Position numbers and translations under genes: made by a program. Shown here piece by piece: positions 22,538 through 33,905 of a stretch of DNA of 64,000 nt. The DNA is from Axinella damicornis. Taxonomy: Eukaryota; Porifera; Demospongiae; Axinellida; Axinellidae. The DNA lies in NCBI GenBank assembly GCA_963931865.1, contig OZ007505.1, positions 9,902,576 through 9,966,575 of the forward strand, given 5' to 3'. Every line of letters begins with the position of its first letter. Position 1 is the first letter of the stretch. The notes below the pieces were generated by a model. It saw only the letters and a program-made list of their open reading frames with translations, was not told where the DNA came from and ran no database searches.

Positions 22538-23109
22538 GGTTACGGGATCCCTGCACGCGGATACGCGCGCCGTATACTTAATTAAGCGCTACTTCATAGC
22601 TTTTTTGTCGCCAAAAATAAAGCCGTGTGATCCGACCTGGACTTGGAAGACCGTATTGAAATAGGCACAAACTGTATAGAAAGGGCCGGACGAAGCATTT
22701 TTGTAAATACTGATGACCGTTCCGAAGTTATACGACGCTGTATTCCAAAGAGGGGAGTCAAGATGGCGGTTATTCGCACTCAAGAGTCGTTCTTTCGAGG
22801 ACTGCTCAACCTAGCCACAAAACGCTTACGTCCCGCCCTAGAGCTTCCTATGGCGTGTCTCCCAGCAGTAGAATCGATTTGCTAGCGGTCGTCGCACTGG
22901 AGATTTTTGGCGAATAGTTTGCTGGAACCGATTTAACCAGCGTACAACGGCTACAGTGTGAGCTACTGTAATGATGATTAGTCTGCATGTTGTCTACCAT
23001 CCCTGCTTTGTGTCGAGAAAGTTTGATTTCACTAGAATACTTTCTGTGCGAGAAAAATGGGCTTGAACAAATTGTCTGGCCACGCCCACCGCGCGGGGAT
23101 CCCGTAACC
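22538..23109. mobile_element. 572-bp TTAA-flanked MITE
   Basis: Ends GGTTACGGGATCC and GGATCCCGTAACC are inverted and flanked by TTAA (22534-22537 and 23110-23113), the piggyBac-type target. The end sequence is shared with the foldback element at 33336-33744. The right TTAA is also the first four bases of a different terminus, CCCTTTGAATGCGG, so two elements abut. Confidence 0.75.
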
Positions 23110-23113
23110 TTAA

Positions 23114-25575
23114 CCCTTTGAATGCGGTGAGCGTATACGCTCATATATACATAACTTCCCACCTACGCTGTGAGTGTGTATATACATTTTCCACACTTTC
23201 GAGCGCTTCCGCGCGAAGGTATGAAGCTTAACGAGAGTTGAGGGTATGCCCCTATATAATGAACAGTAAGAAGGCTAGGCCACACCTTTTGACTGACATC
23301 ATCACTCTAGAAAGGCAGGAAGGGGCGGTACAATATCAAGTACAATCGTGAACTAAGTCAACAACAGAGGTTAATCTCGAGCAGAGACAGCGAATGACCC
23401 CGCTTTTTCACTCCAGGCAACAGTTCTACCTTCAAATAACACAGGGATCAGGTGAGTTTCTTGGGGCAACAAGTATCAAGTACACAGAATGGCTTTGTTT
23501 CAAGTAGCTAATAACTAACCATCAATAGCGCCTCAGAAAATGGCTTCAAAATCAGGCAGGGCCGTCGGAAGCAATTAAGTGTTGGTCCAGCGAGGGTGGG
23601 CACATGAAGTGCGCCCGATTTAAAAAACAACAATATTAATTATTCATGAGCAGTCACGAACGTATTATGGGGTATAGCTGGGCTTCGTAGACTAGTGGGC
23701 AAATTGTTGCTTCAGTCTGTGCTCGCAGAGTATGATGCCTCACAATTATTCAAGCCAGAAAATTAACTGTGATTGCAAATAACATCATGTAGTATCGTAT
23801 TTCTCACACCAATCAGCTCTGAACGAACGTTTCTCTCCCTTGGATCCGAACATACGGACAGGAAACGTGTACTTCTTGGAGGGAGACATGGCTTGCAGAC
23901 AAGCTAGCATGCTTGCCACATTGACTGGCTGACGGCTTCTGATAGTATAGTTTTATAATTTCCACTTCCCAGGTCCAAAGGGCTACTTAACAGTGAATTT
24001 TAACGTATTTTGAAGACAGCTATACAGCTGCTTGCATTTCTGAAATCGCAATAGAGCACTCCCACACCTAGGATATGGCAATACACCAACACAGTGTACG
24101 TGATAGCACCTGTTCGATGCGCATTGGCAGAGATGTCAAGTCGATTGTAGCTGCACTGTGTCCTGTAGACGTTCCGCGCGGGGTATGTGTTCTATGAACA
24201 CCTCTAGTTCATTGTAGTGATTAAGTGGTTAGAAAGGTTTCTGTTCTGCCTGTTGTTTCAGCTCTACTAAAACTACAGTAACCTAAAAGAAACTCCACAA
24301 CCACTGAAAACAACAGTTACTAATTCAATGACAAGAATGATTCCAAACTTACCATAAACAAGTTGGCGGCGGGGTGCTGCTGTCTATAGGTTTCTTCCAA
24401 AGGTGCCTGCCTCAGTTACAGGAGAGTACTAGGCCGTGTCACGTCGTAGTCTCGCCCATCAGCGCCATGTTTATGTAAACACAAACAGAACTTGTATCAC
24501 ACACGACCTTTGAACTTTGAACTTTGTACTGCACGTGGCATGAGCACTGTGCTTGTGTCTGGAGGAGGTGTTATTAGGTGAGGTCAAACGTTCCGGTGGA
24601 CTTCACCAGAATCCAGGTTTGAGCGAAGCATGTAAGGTAAAGCGGGGTAACTTGGAACAATTTTCAACTAATCATCTCTAATTTCCGTCTGGAAGCAGAT
24701 AGAGACTTGCGGTAAAGTTCAGAAGTTAGCACAGTCTTTCCTCCATCTACACTGCAAATTTCATAGCTCTAGCTGCTGTTGTTCCTTTGCAATGTAGCCA
24801 AACATCAAGGCACATCAAAATTGGTGGGTGGGGTAACTTGGAACAGTAGCTAGCTACACAATCACAGAGTTGGTAGACTCTGTATGTAGGGATACGACGT
24901 ATACGCAATATATGCTGATACAAAAAAAATCTCACGAAATGGCACACTTATAAGCCACATACCGTTGATCTTTGAAAGTACCACACCAGGTACTTGCAAA
25001 ATGGGCAAATTGTTTTTCTTTCTTTCTTCAGACGGGCTAGCTCAACATTGACTCAATCTCTCATGATGGTTTTCGCACGAAACAGCAGCATTTCACACCG
25101 AATAGTGCACCTGGCCATCGCTTTTTCGTAACCTCCAAGTTTTCATCAGGCGGCTGCAGCTGCCCACTCAATAACTATGGCTTCTTTAGTCGTGCCATTT
25201 TCTCATTTGTACGCATGCGCGATCACTTAGCAATGAACGTATTTATTACTCAAGGTCGCTGAATTAGAAGTGTCTTGCGCCGTTGTTGACAATAATAATT
25301 TCGTACTTCATTAAACCAAGATAAATTCTAAACTCTGGTTACTCTGCATGTACGTTACTACCTACTGTGTTCTGTGAGAGGGCTGAATGCCGGTCTAAAG
25401 ACTTATAAATCTTGCTACTTCTGGTATGGGTAATAATATTATGGTCTTCAGAGTTCAGACAGGGATTACTGCCTTAGTATCCATCCAGAAAAGGGTTGAC
25501 TTGGGTCTGATTCTTCAGCCAATGTGAATACCGGAGTCAATATTGTCCATATACCAAAGCGAGGGCTCCTACTAC
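23114..25575. other. Gene-poor region
   Basis: Starts with an unpaired TTAA-CCCTTTGAATGCGGTGAGCG terminus whose other end I cannot find. The word GGGGTAACTTGGAACA is repeated at about 24644 and 24831. No convincing exon. Confidence 0.4.
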
Positions 25576-25731
25576 CTGTGAGGACACCGACTTCTGCTCT
25601 GTGAGATACACCATTTTGAAGCCCAAAGCGTGTAGTTTAGGTTTCACAATTAGTTTTTCGATTTTTCGTGGTTTGTACTTAATTAAGGTCGCCTGTACAA
25701 CATTCACGGTATGAATCGTATCCGTGGCCAT
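25576..25731 (-). CDS. Candidate first coding exon, unknown protein
   Basis: The minus-strand ATG at 25731 has a strong start context (AAAAATGGCC). 52 codons (MATDTIHTVNVVQATL...) run to a phase-0 donor, CAG/GTAGTAGG, at 25576. No domain is recognised and no downstream partner exon is visible, so it may be chance. Confidence 0.25.
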
Positions 25732-26400
25732 TTTTGGTGTATATCAGTGACAGATTATCTCATCCTAAGAAGTACATGTAAATACTGAAAAAACTGTATG
25801 ATTGGACCTCCTAGGAGTTTCTTGAAGTGATTGCCTTAATTGCCCTGGTACAGCACTGCGCCATTACTTTGGTATGTAGCTTGGACTTATGTCCGGTGGC
25901 TATGTTCATAAATCCCCCAAAGTTGTAATTTGTCTTGCCTATGGCCACCATTGCTCATTTTAACTCGACTGTCGTTTGGAGCATGGCCATCACATGGCAT
26001 GTGCGTTAATTGGAAGAAACCGTAAGCTATCCAGCTAGAAACGGGCAGCCTTTGTATGTACGAGTGTGAACTGGTGGATGTAATCTGAGTCTGCCAATTG
26101 CAAGATGAGAGTAAAACCTGGAGCATGATTCTGAAGGGTGAGCTTGTGCTATACTGTCAAGTTGCACCGGCTGCAATTATGTTCACTTCTCCAGAAAAAC
26201 TGTCCGGAGGTGACACAGAGCCCACCCCCTGGTTTCATCAGAGTGCTGACCACAGCTGTGATACAGGGAACTGTGACAGGTACTTCATGTAATCGTTGTC
26301 ATGGAAACAAGACTGTTATAGCAATCCCAGAATCGTACCAATGATTGCTAGATCAAGTATTGTACTGTCCGAGTATGTGTTTGTGTGGTTCTGTCAATGA
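25732..26400. other. No clear gene
   Basis: An open frame at 26098-26292 (+) has no recognised domain. It precedes the eIF4G-like remnant but does not resemble eIF4G. Confidence 0.35.
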
Positions 26401-26406
26401 TGACTG

Positions 26407-26643
26407 ATGCTTCCATCTTGTCATCCAGGTTCTGGCACTAGTGCTGTGTTTGATGATGAGCGTTTCAAGAAACGTCTGATGGTCTTGAAGAAGTGTATGT
26501 CGATGAGAATCAGGACTTACAGATGGAGGTTCTCCATGCTTTGCAGATCACTGTGGCCAAGCTGGAGCACCCACCTAGTAAGAGAAGCCACATTGCACAC
26601 ACACACACACACACACACATACACCACCACCACACACCACACA

Positions 26644-26674
<31 letters not shown>

Positions 26675-26698
26675 TACACCACCACCACACACCACACA

Positions 26699-26757
<59 letters not shown>

Positions 26758-26843
26758 CACACACACACATGCGCACACACACACATACATCCACATGCAC
26801 ACACATGTACACTCAGCACATCATTTATATCCCCATCTCATAT

Positions 26844-26890
<47 letters not shown>

Positions 26891-27113
26891 ACACACACAC
26901 TCACAACCCCACATAATTCACTGAACAGAATGTTCAACGTAGTCTACAACGTCGATGTAGTCAGTGTTCTGCGGCTGGAGACACAAAGGAACAGAGACAT
27001 TTGGCAAAGGAAACTCCGTAATCTCTGTCGTAATCTCTGTAAGAACTTTCTTTGATTGGCTAGAGTGTGCAGAACCTGAATCGGACGGAGAGGGGGAGGA
27101 GAGTTATCAAGAT
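26407..27113 (+). pseudogene. eIF4G W2 (MA3-distal) domain remnant
   Basis: Seen: an exon-like block ending LQMEVLHALQITVAKLEHPP at a GTAAGA donor (26577/26578). After a CA-repeat and poly-C filled gap come NRMFNVVYNVDVVS (about 26923-26965) and, in another frame, WRHKGTETFGKGNSVIS...FFDWLECAEPESDGEGEES (26970-27113). The order ALQ...LE.PP...RMF...DVV...W...GKG...FF.WL..AE.ESD matches the C-terminal W2 domain of eIF4G1/3, which recruits the Mnk kinase. Breaks: a frameshift near 26480, a frameshift near 26966, an in-frame 12-bp tandem duplication near 27025, and non-matching exon phases. No upstream eIF4G exons (MIF4G, MA3) are visible. Inference: a partial duplicated pseudogene. Confidence 0.6.
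26597..26900 (+). repeat. (CA)n / CACACCAC repeat and poly-C
   Basis: CA-rich simple repeats (26597-26780) with two near-identical ACCACCACCACACACCAC blocks, then a 30-base poly-C (about 26847-26876) and more CA. It sits where an intron of the eIF4G-like remnant would be. The long open frames across it are low-complexity artefacts. Confidence 0.9.
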
Positions 27114-28447
27114 GAGACATGTCCTCTTAGAGCAAATTCATTTCTTCATTGTGTCTTGTGCATTCCAGTGATGTCCGCATCGCGGCCCCAAAGCAGTGTT
27201 GGCGGCATCCATACTAAAACACGGCGAAATCCACTGCCTGATCAAAGAGGGCGAGGTGAGACTTGGTCAACATTCCAATGACCCCCTCAGCGCCTGAGGC
27301 AGCTACAACACCAAAAATCAGGCGTGCAGCAAAAGGGTCTTGGGGCTCCACCACGTTGCAGAAATCCCGCCGAAAACTGGTTCAGAGGAAGCAACGGAGA
27401 GCGGCGTCCGATAATGCATACAATTGTCCGATTATAGCTGTTTCAGAGTTTTGTCTTTGACAGATTATAACTCCAGAGCCAAACAATTAAGATAGCAACA
27501 CCAAACTTGCAACGCACAGTGAGATAGATGTGCACTATCAACGGAAGGTCATGCCCACTTCCGCAATTGTACAACTTCCGCGCTAGCGCGTCCGAATATG
27601 GATGGTGTCTGATAATTGATAACCTTCTCTGGATGTAACTGTAATTATGGGTGTGTGTGTGTGTGTGATGCATATAACACGTACTAGTTGATGTGCTCAT
27701 CAATGCTATGCAGAAGTCAGCTATTCCGAAGGGTAGGTCATTTGCCCAGACCCTTCCTCCCAGATAAAGGATCTGGGAACGCTAAACTTCAAAATACGGC
27801 CGAACCCGAGAAAAGTCACCAGGAGAGCCCAATATTGACTGCTCAGTCGCTGTTAAACGCTAGTCCATTATTGGTCACATAGCGTGAGTGTGATATGCAT
27901 GCACACATGAGCGAAAATGGCCACTCCTCCACATGTCCACCCAGCGTCCATGTACATCACTGTTGTCAGGCCTTCCCCAGTACTGCAAGTGACCAATGCT
28001 GGTGTGTGAAGGCCTGGGTATGAAGCTACTTCTAAGTGAGGCCTATATTCAACCCATGTCCGTTGCAGCAAGATACTATCTACATGCACTAGTGTCCAAG
28101 GTGAAGGCTGAATCAGAAGTACATATAAGGGTGGAGAATGCAATGCAGTGAGTGTTATTTATACAAATACAGCAACAAGGCATTCTGGTGTTGAGACCTC
28201 TCCACCTGGGCGTATCCCAGTTTTATCATATTTGCAACTGAACTTAATACAACATTTTTGTTTATCCCATATCAGCACATAACATAGCCACGGCATTAAA
28301 ATGACTTGTTTTACAGTGATGTATAGTGGATAATATATGCAATATTTGGATTTCAGTAAAGCAAACAGTTCACCCTTTTATGCATAGTGACAATATCTAA
28401 ACTCATGCATAGTTGAAACTTGCAATTGATAGCAGTAAGTTTGCAGT
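27114..28447. other. No clear gene
   Basis: The plus-strand frame after the W2 remnant continues open to about 27281 without a domain. A degraded hairpin (CAGGCCTTCCCC / GGCCTGGGTATGAAGC) lies at 27967-28026. Short (GT)n near 27652. Confidence 0.4.
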
Positions 28448-28612
28448 ATGGTTTCAGCTGTCATGAAGCTGGCCTTGGTGCTTTTGGTGCATGCATGTTC
28501 TAATCAGCAGTGGCAATGGAAGGAGTACATTTCACGGGAAAGCAGATGCAGAATCAGATGCCAAATAGCTGTAAGAACCAATGGCCAGTACCTTGTTGAA
28601 GTCTATACTTGA
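28448..28612 (+). CDS. Small secreted Cys-containing peptide or first exon of a decayed gene
   Basis: A 54-codon frame starts MVSAVMKLALVLLVHACS, a plausible signal peptide, followed by CRIRCQIA and a stop at 28612. A possible donor (GCT/GTAAGAACC) lies after the second Cys pair. About 100 bp downstream another plus-strand frame encodes CRLPGPSPPHQCYPTCTSK (about 28680-28740) ending at a GTGAAC donor, and a third region (about 28829-28925) resembles a thrombospondin type 1 tail (RYSNRIP...C...C...C). The pieces do not join cleanly. The function is unknown, and this may be a pseudogene. Confidence 0.3.
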   Translation: MVSAVMKLALVLLVHACSNQQWQWKEYISRESRCRIRCQIAVRTNGQYLVEVYT

Positions 28613-28759
28613 AGTGTGATGACAGTTCCGCTATAGACTCAAACCAGAATTGATGGAGTATGTCGATGCTGTCACAATGAATTGTCGTTTACCAGGGCCG
28701 AGTCCACCCCACCAATGCTATCCCACCTGCACTTCTAAGTCTAAAGGTGAACTTTGGAG

Positions 28760-31555
28760 TGCCATATATGGCATAGCAGACCCTATAGAGTCTGGACTGG
28801 TTGTGGTGTTGACCCTCCCCCCTATGTAGTGACAGCTCTCTGAGGTACAGTAACAGGATCCCTCACGATGATGAACACTGCACACAAAATGAACTTGATA
28901 AACAATGTGAACTGCTTGATTGTGACCCCACTTACCAGCGCCAGTTTCTAAGTCCTGTGGGCAAGAAGACATAGCTAGTGAGAACCACAATCAATATTTG
29001 TGGAGTGAATGAGGAGGCATGCAAAGTTTTGCTTTGAAGTGGCCAACTCATCTTGTCCCATGCAGACGGTGATTAATACTTGTCTAGCCCAAACAGTAGA
29101 GTGTACTATTTAATGCCTGCATGGTGCTCTCAGCACCTACAACAGACAACTTGGTTGCTGCTTGAACAACCTTTACAGTAACAAAGATAGCAGCCACTTT
29201 TGTTGATTCCCTGCATAATATTATAATGCTCTTAGCATTATTTTAGCTTTTGGGCACAGCTTGTGTATGTTAGCATATTATTTTTGGCCAATGTACATGC
29301 AGTGCTGTTAACTACACACTCATTCACTGTATTTTAATTCAAAATGAATGTGGATGTTGGTCAGGCAGAAAGTACATACTTAATTTGGGTTTAGGTAACA
29401 GAACTGTGCGTGCATTGAGATCCAGCCCTGGCCCTAATAGCTATACCCTAACCCATTGTCCTGTTTCTTGCCGGACCAATATTAATAACTACTTCAGTTT
29501 TCATTATATCATCAGCAGACCCATGATAGTTTACTGATCTGAAAAAACCCCTTAGCTGTTATACACTGCCATGTAATTGCTACTACAATAATTACAAACT
29601 ATAGCAAGCTAGCAGCGGAAATGCCCAACCCAGCCCACACCTACATCCACCACCCATCAACCAGCCCTGCAGCCTGCCTCCTTCAGCTCAATGTTGCAAC
29701 CCATGGCACTGTGACAATCGTGAGCAGATGCTCACACAATGCATGGTGTCAAAATGGCTCTGTTTAGGAGCATAATGACTCCGTTTAGGATACTGACACA
29801 CCATTAAGTTGTATAAGTACAATTAACAGTAGTGACAGCTAGTACGTACATGTTCACAAGAGCTTAGTCACAGGAATATGCTGCAGCTAGCCATACTAGC
29901 TATCAACTATCATCAGACTTGATTAATTTCCAAGATCATAATAGTACACAACCCAGAGCATAATAGCTAGGCACACGCAGGTGCATAGCATAATGGCCTG
30001 ATTTTTGGGGGCATAATTCACCAAGGCTTATAACAGGTACCTGTTTTAACCCCAGCTTGCATGCATGGTTACCAGTCCAGCACAGTACGTGCAATTAGAT
30101 CATGACCACAGAAGTGGCCACTTGTACATCCTCTCAATTAATGGCCTCTTCCTTTGTGGTAGGTTTCCTGTGTACAATAGTAAACACTTCCTACTTTTGG
30201 TGGTGGGTGAAATAATATATAGTGCGCCAGAAGTACAATAAACATCCTTTTAGAGACCATTGGAAGCCATCATAACCTGATTAGAAGGCTTTGAAATGAG
30301 CTCTCAAAGCAACTGAAGTAACTATATACAACCCTGATGATTCTGCTCTGCAATTTGAATCTAGACAGTTGACTGCATGTAGCTAGTTTGGAGGAAGTTA
30401 AATTTTTCAGGGCTTCTGTATAGCAACATGTCCTCAGCATAACTGACCAATTTCCCACTGACATTGCTGCATGGCAACACCATCATGCAATGCAGAATAG
30501 TGCATGCTTAGAAAAATAATCTTAAGTATCGATTTCTGTGGCAGTGGAACACATGGGATGGTCTATGATTTCTCTCCTCTGCATATCCATTATACAGTCC
30601 CATGATAGTTGCATGGCTACTGGAGAATGGATATAGGTAATTTATAAGAGGCTTTTTTGATCATCTGTAGATGCATAGGATTCCCTGCGCCTCCTCCCCC
30701 TGACCGTAGCTTCCCCTACAATTACAGTTCACCCGAAGGGGTGCATGTATACACCTGTGTAACAGCCTATTTTCAATTCCATAACCCATTCCACCATTCC
30801 AGTCCACATTTCAGTCCAGTGATTCAAAACACCCCTTATGAACATACTGAAGCCCACTAGACTCTGATTTGCAGCGATTAGCCAGCTATATAACTATTTT
30901 GAAACTGGAAGTGGGCTTTAGTTAAATTAGCTACCTTATTGGATCACCCACTTTGGCCCTTCAATTGAAATTCAAATCCAGTTGGCCAATTTGGTCCAGC
31001 ATGTGGTGATTTTGATACTCAGAAATCTAGGTGGCTCAAGATCCAATCTTGATGGCTGAATTCCAAGGCTTCAATTGGCCAAATCAATATTGGTGAAGTG
31101 TGATACAATTCAGTTGGTGCCCTTCGTCCAATGCAGAAAATCTGAACGTAATGGGAGCTGTGAGTTTTGAATGGATTTCCGTTTGTTAATTCTACTTACA
31201 CAGCTATTACATATACACTTGATGGTGAATTCCAATAATTGTTGAGCTCCAGCTGCAGCAGTGGCTGTGTGAGCTAGACCCAAGTCGTGGTGGTGCGTGG
31301 TCTTTGCTTGTTTAACCCTTTCACCAGTAACAATTCTCAAGCTGACTTATACACGGCTAAAAGTCTACTAGTTGAGTTGCTTTATCAATAAAATTAATTT
31401 TCAAGTGTATTCGCAAAAAGCGTCCGTAAATCTGATATTAGAAGCATGAAAGATTGTAAATATGTGACAGAAAAATAGTGACAAATACATGTAGGTGATT
31501 CAGAAAGGTTAAGTTATTATTATACATGTACAACATTTTCTTGCCTTGAAAATAA
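28760..31555. other. Gene-poor region
   Basis: No exon with a recognisable domain and no RNA gene seen across about 2.8 kb. A lone TTAA-CCCTTTCACCAG terminus lies near 31314. Confidence 0.4.
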
Positions 31556-31561
31556 TTTATT
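31556..31561 (-). terminator. Polyadenylation signal AATAAA for the terpene synthase gene
   Basis: TTTATT on the plus strand, i.e. AATAAA on the minus strand, about 78 bases after the stop codon. Confidence 0.5.
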
Positions 31562-31638
31562 ACAAGTACACACTTACAAATTGTATGCACATGCTAGGCA
31601 AGCACAATCATGCTTTACAAGCTTTTGTCAAGCCCGTA

Positions 31639-32619
31639 CTATTCAATATAACGCTTACAGTTGCACTGCCATAGAAAAAGGCCAACAGCACTTATCTCTA
31701 TCTCTTCCATGAACCTTCTGGTGTCTCCATCCAGTTCTAGAATATCTTTTCCAAGGCATTCTACTCTCTCATTGTGGCACTGTACAATTTTATCTGCACT
31801 TAATATCTTGGCAGTTTCCACACCAAAGGACTGACTCTCTCTCTTATCTATGCCCAGTACATCATTACCAAGTGCAACAATCAATGCTGCATCGTAGAGA
31901 AGGTCACGACAAGCTCTGTAATGTTCCCGTGTCATCCACTCGTTGATGACATATAGTACCACCATGACAAAGGTACCACCTGATGAACGTTTGCGAACTT
32001 CATTACATCTGTCGATATTCCAAGCAGTCAGATCACCTCGATCCAGATCTGGTGCCCACTCCACAATTTCCATTTCAACACCAAGACAATAGTCACTGAA
32101 ATTGCTATGAATAAGCTCAGCTGTACCTTTTCTCAAACCTTCAGCTTCTTGAAGAAGCCAGAGGTAGGCTTCCTTGCAAGGAACAGCAGTGGGCCAATCA
32201 TCCAGGACTCCCTGCAGACCACCAAGACTATGCCTACTGAGAGCTCTGAGGATACCCCTCATTTCCATTGATAGCTTAGCGACAATTTCTGGTGTGCCAA
32301 AGTGCTCATCAAAATGGTCATCAAACTCAAAAAGGAAGATAGTGAATGTTGCAGAAAAGATCCATAGCTGGTCCTGGTGTTCTGTTGAAGGGTATTCAGT
32401 GCCAATCTTGTAGGCCTTAGCAATGTAGTCAGTGATGTTCAGTCCATCTATATATTTAAGATCGAGATTTAGACCAGAGATGCGGCTTTGTAACTTACTC
32501 TTGAGTGCCGAGCTAGCAGAAGCTACTCGCAATTTTGCTGCACAAAGTGCCGACTTGGCGTATTTGAAGGGCGACTGGAGGGCCAGTGCCTTTACGGAAA
32601 CTTCAGTGAACTGAGACAT
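31639..32619 (-). CDS. Class I terpene synthase, single exon
   Basis: Intact 326-residue frame, the usual length for a one-domain class I terpene synthase. Seen: FEFDDHFDE at residues 97-105 (first metal-binding motif, DDxxD/E type); RKRSSGGTF near 209-217, placed like the pyrophosphate-sensor/effector region; GNDVLGIDKRE at 251-261, the NSE motif, with Gly in place of Ser and the acidic residue one position later than standard; KRY at 322-324, the C-terminal RY pair. Known: such enzymes ionise a prenyl diphosphate with Mg2+ and cyclise it, and type I terpene synthases encoded by sponge and octocoral genomes have been reported. Inference: the product is a sesqui- or diterpene, which cannot be told from sequence. 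The N-terminal 45 residues are Ala/Ser/Lys-rich. No P450 or prenyltransferase lies nearby. Confidence 0.85.
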   Translation of the reverse strand: MSQFTEVSVKALALQSPFKYAKSALCAAKLRVASASSALKSKLQSRISGLNLDLKYIDGLNITDYIAKAYKIGTEYPSTEHQDQLWIFSATFTIFLFEFDDHFDEHFGTPEIVAKLSMEMRGILRALSRHSLGGLQGVLDDWPTAVPCKEAYLWLLQEAEGLRKGTAELIHSNFSDYCLGVEMEIVEWAPDLDRGDLTAWNIDRCNEVRKRSSGGTFVMVVLYVINEWMTREHYRACRDLLYDAALIVALGNDVLGIDKRESQSFGVETAKILSADKIVQCHNERVECLGKDILELDGDTRRFMEEIEISAVGLFLWQCNCKRYIE

Positions 32620-32768
32620 GACTATATGTGATTATGCACGAGTTCGACTTGCGTTCGACTATAAATAATTATAGCGAATCTTGCTGGTAAATTATTTTAC
32701 AGCGTACGGTTTGACCAAGTCTCGATTAAAACTCTACAGACTTAGTACAGAGCAAACACTCGCGTTCG

Positions 32769-32779
32769 TTTTATATATA
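32769..32779 (-). promoter_or_regulatory. TATA-box candidate upstream of the terpene synthase
   Basis: TATATATAAAA on the minus strand, about 150 bases upstream of the ATG at 32619. A second weaker TATTTATAG lies at about 32660. The position fits a core promoter; no start site is known. Confidence 0.4.
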
Positions 32780-32781
32780 GG

Positions 32782-33331
32782 CCTCTGCGTGGGTGTAATC
32801 AGTACAGAAACCATCTCGACAGCGATCATGACGGGGCGCGCGCAATTGGCATCAAAGCACGCGGCCAGGAATGTGGCTTGCCGCAGTTAGAGCATCGCAA
32901 ATACGGATGTTAACTGCATGCCTTGAGTGGAGCAAATCTGCTGAGATAATTATTGCCACCATGCATGCATGAAAGTCCTACATCATACTTTGACCAAGTC
33001 ACTGGGTAATGGTATACTGCAAATAGACAGGTGAACAAGTGATGGTTGAATTTTGTTCCCTTGATGAATTGAATGAAGGGTTCTGGGATGCAAGCAAGGC
33101 TGCTGTGTACACACTTTGTTCAGACTTCCTCTTCAGGTTCCTCAAACAAGCTGTGCTCTGTTGAAGAAAGAGAGCGGTAATGTAGTGAACATTTTGGTGC
33201 TCACATGACCCTCAATGAAGCAGACACCACAGGATCGATCACACAACTGAACATTAAATTGCACAATACACACTTTAGTGTGCATAATGTAGTTAGAGCA
33301 CAAGGGCAATATAGTAACAGTCGATGGCGGG
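32782..33331. other. No gene seen
   Basis: Upstream flank of the terpene synthase. The short plus-strand open frames have no recognised domain. Confidence 0.4.
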
Positions 33332-33335
33332 TTAA

Positions 33336-33744
33336 GGTTATGGGATACTCGTGCGCACGCCATGCGAAATGCATTGGGAAATGTATACTTAAGCTTGCTA
33401 ACCAAAAATCTCTGGTATGAACAGCGTGAGCAACTTGATTCTGGCGGTGGAGGTACGCTGTCACAAGGTGCAGGGCATGATGGAAGCTTTTTTTGATAGC
33501 ATAAATTTGTCTGCTGTCTTGCTCAAGAAAAGCGGTAAATACGGCTTTTTGGTGAACTGAACTGCTCGTTTTTGCACGGCGTATTGGTAAAAGCTTCCGT
33601 CATGCCCTGTACCTTGTGACAGCGTACCTCCACCTCCAGAATCAAGTTGCTCACGCTGTTCGTACCAGAGATTCTTGGCTAGCGAGCTTAAGTATACATT
33701 TCCTAATACATTCCGCATGGCGTGCGCACGAGTATCCCGCAACC
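33336..33744. mobile_element. 409-bp foldback MITE flanked by TTAA
   Basis: Arms of about 155 bp (33336-33491 and 33590-33744) are almost perfect inverted copies starting GGTTATGGGATACTCGTGCG and ending CGCACGAGTATCCCGCAACC, with TTAA on both sides (33332-33335 and 33745-33748). It shares its terminus with the element at 22538-23109. Confidence 0.85.
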
Positions 33745-33794
33745 TTAATGCACAAGCCAAACAAATCCCCGCAATGCACAAAAACCAGTATATA

Positions 33795-33905
33795 TATATA
33801 CCATACTTCCGCGATCAAATGCTGCGGCTACTATTTATTTCATCACGCAATTTACTGCGGCTACTATTCGAGGGCGGCCATCAAAGGCGGCATTTATTAA
33901 ACCCA
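33795..33905. repeat. MITE end fragment
   Basis: CGATCAAATGCTGCGGCTAC and following sequence to GGCGGCATTTATTAAACCC match the right end of the element at 12800-13349. Confidence 0.6.

Noticed and set aside
26407..26924. Thr/His-repeat and Cys/Val-repeat proteins
   Set aside because: Translations of CA/GT microsatellites; low-complexity artefacts.
31639..32619. Bacterial contamination as the source of the terpene synthase
   Set aside because: Flanked by spliced animal genes and MITEs, with a TATA-like box and AATAAA in the right places and no bacterial operon neighbours.
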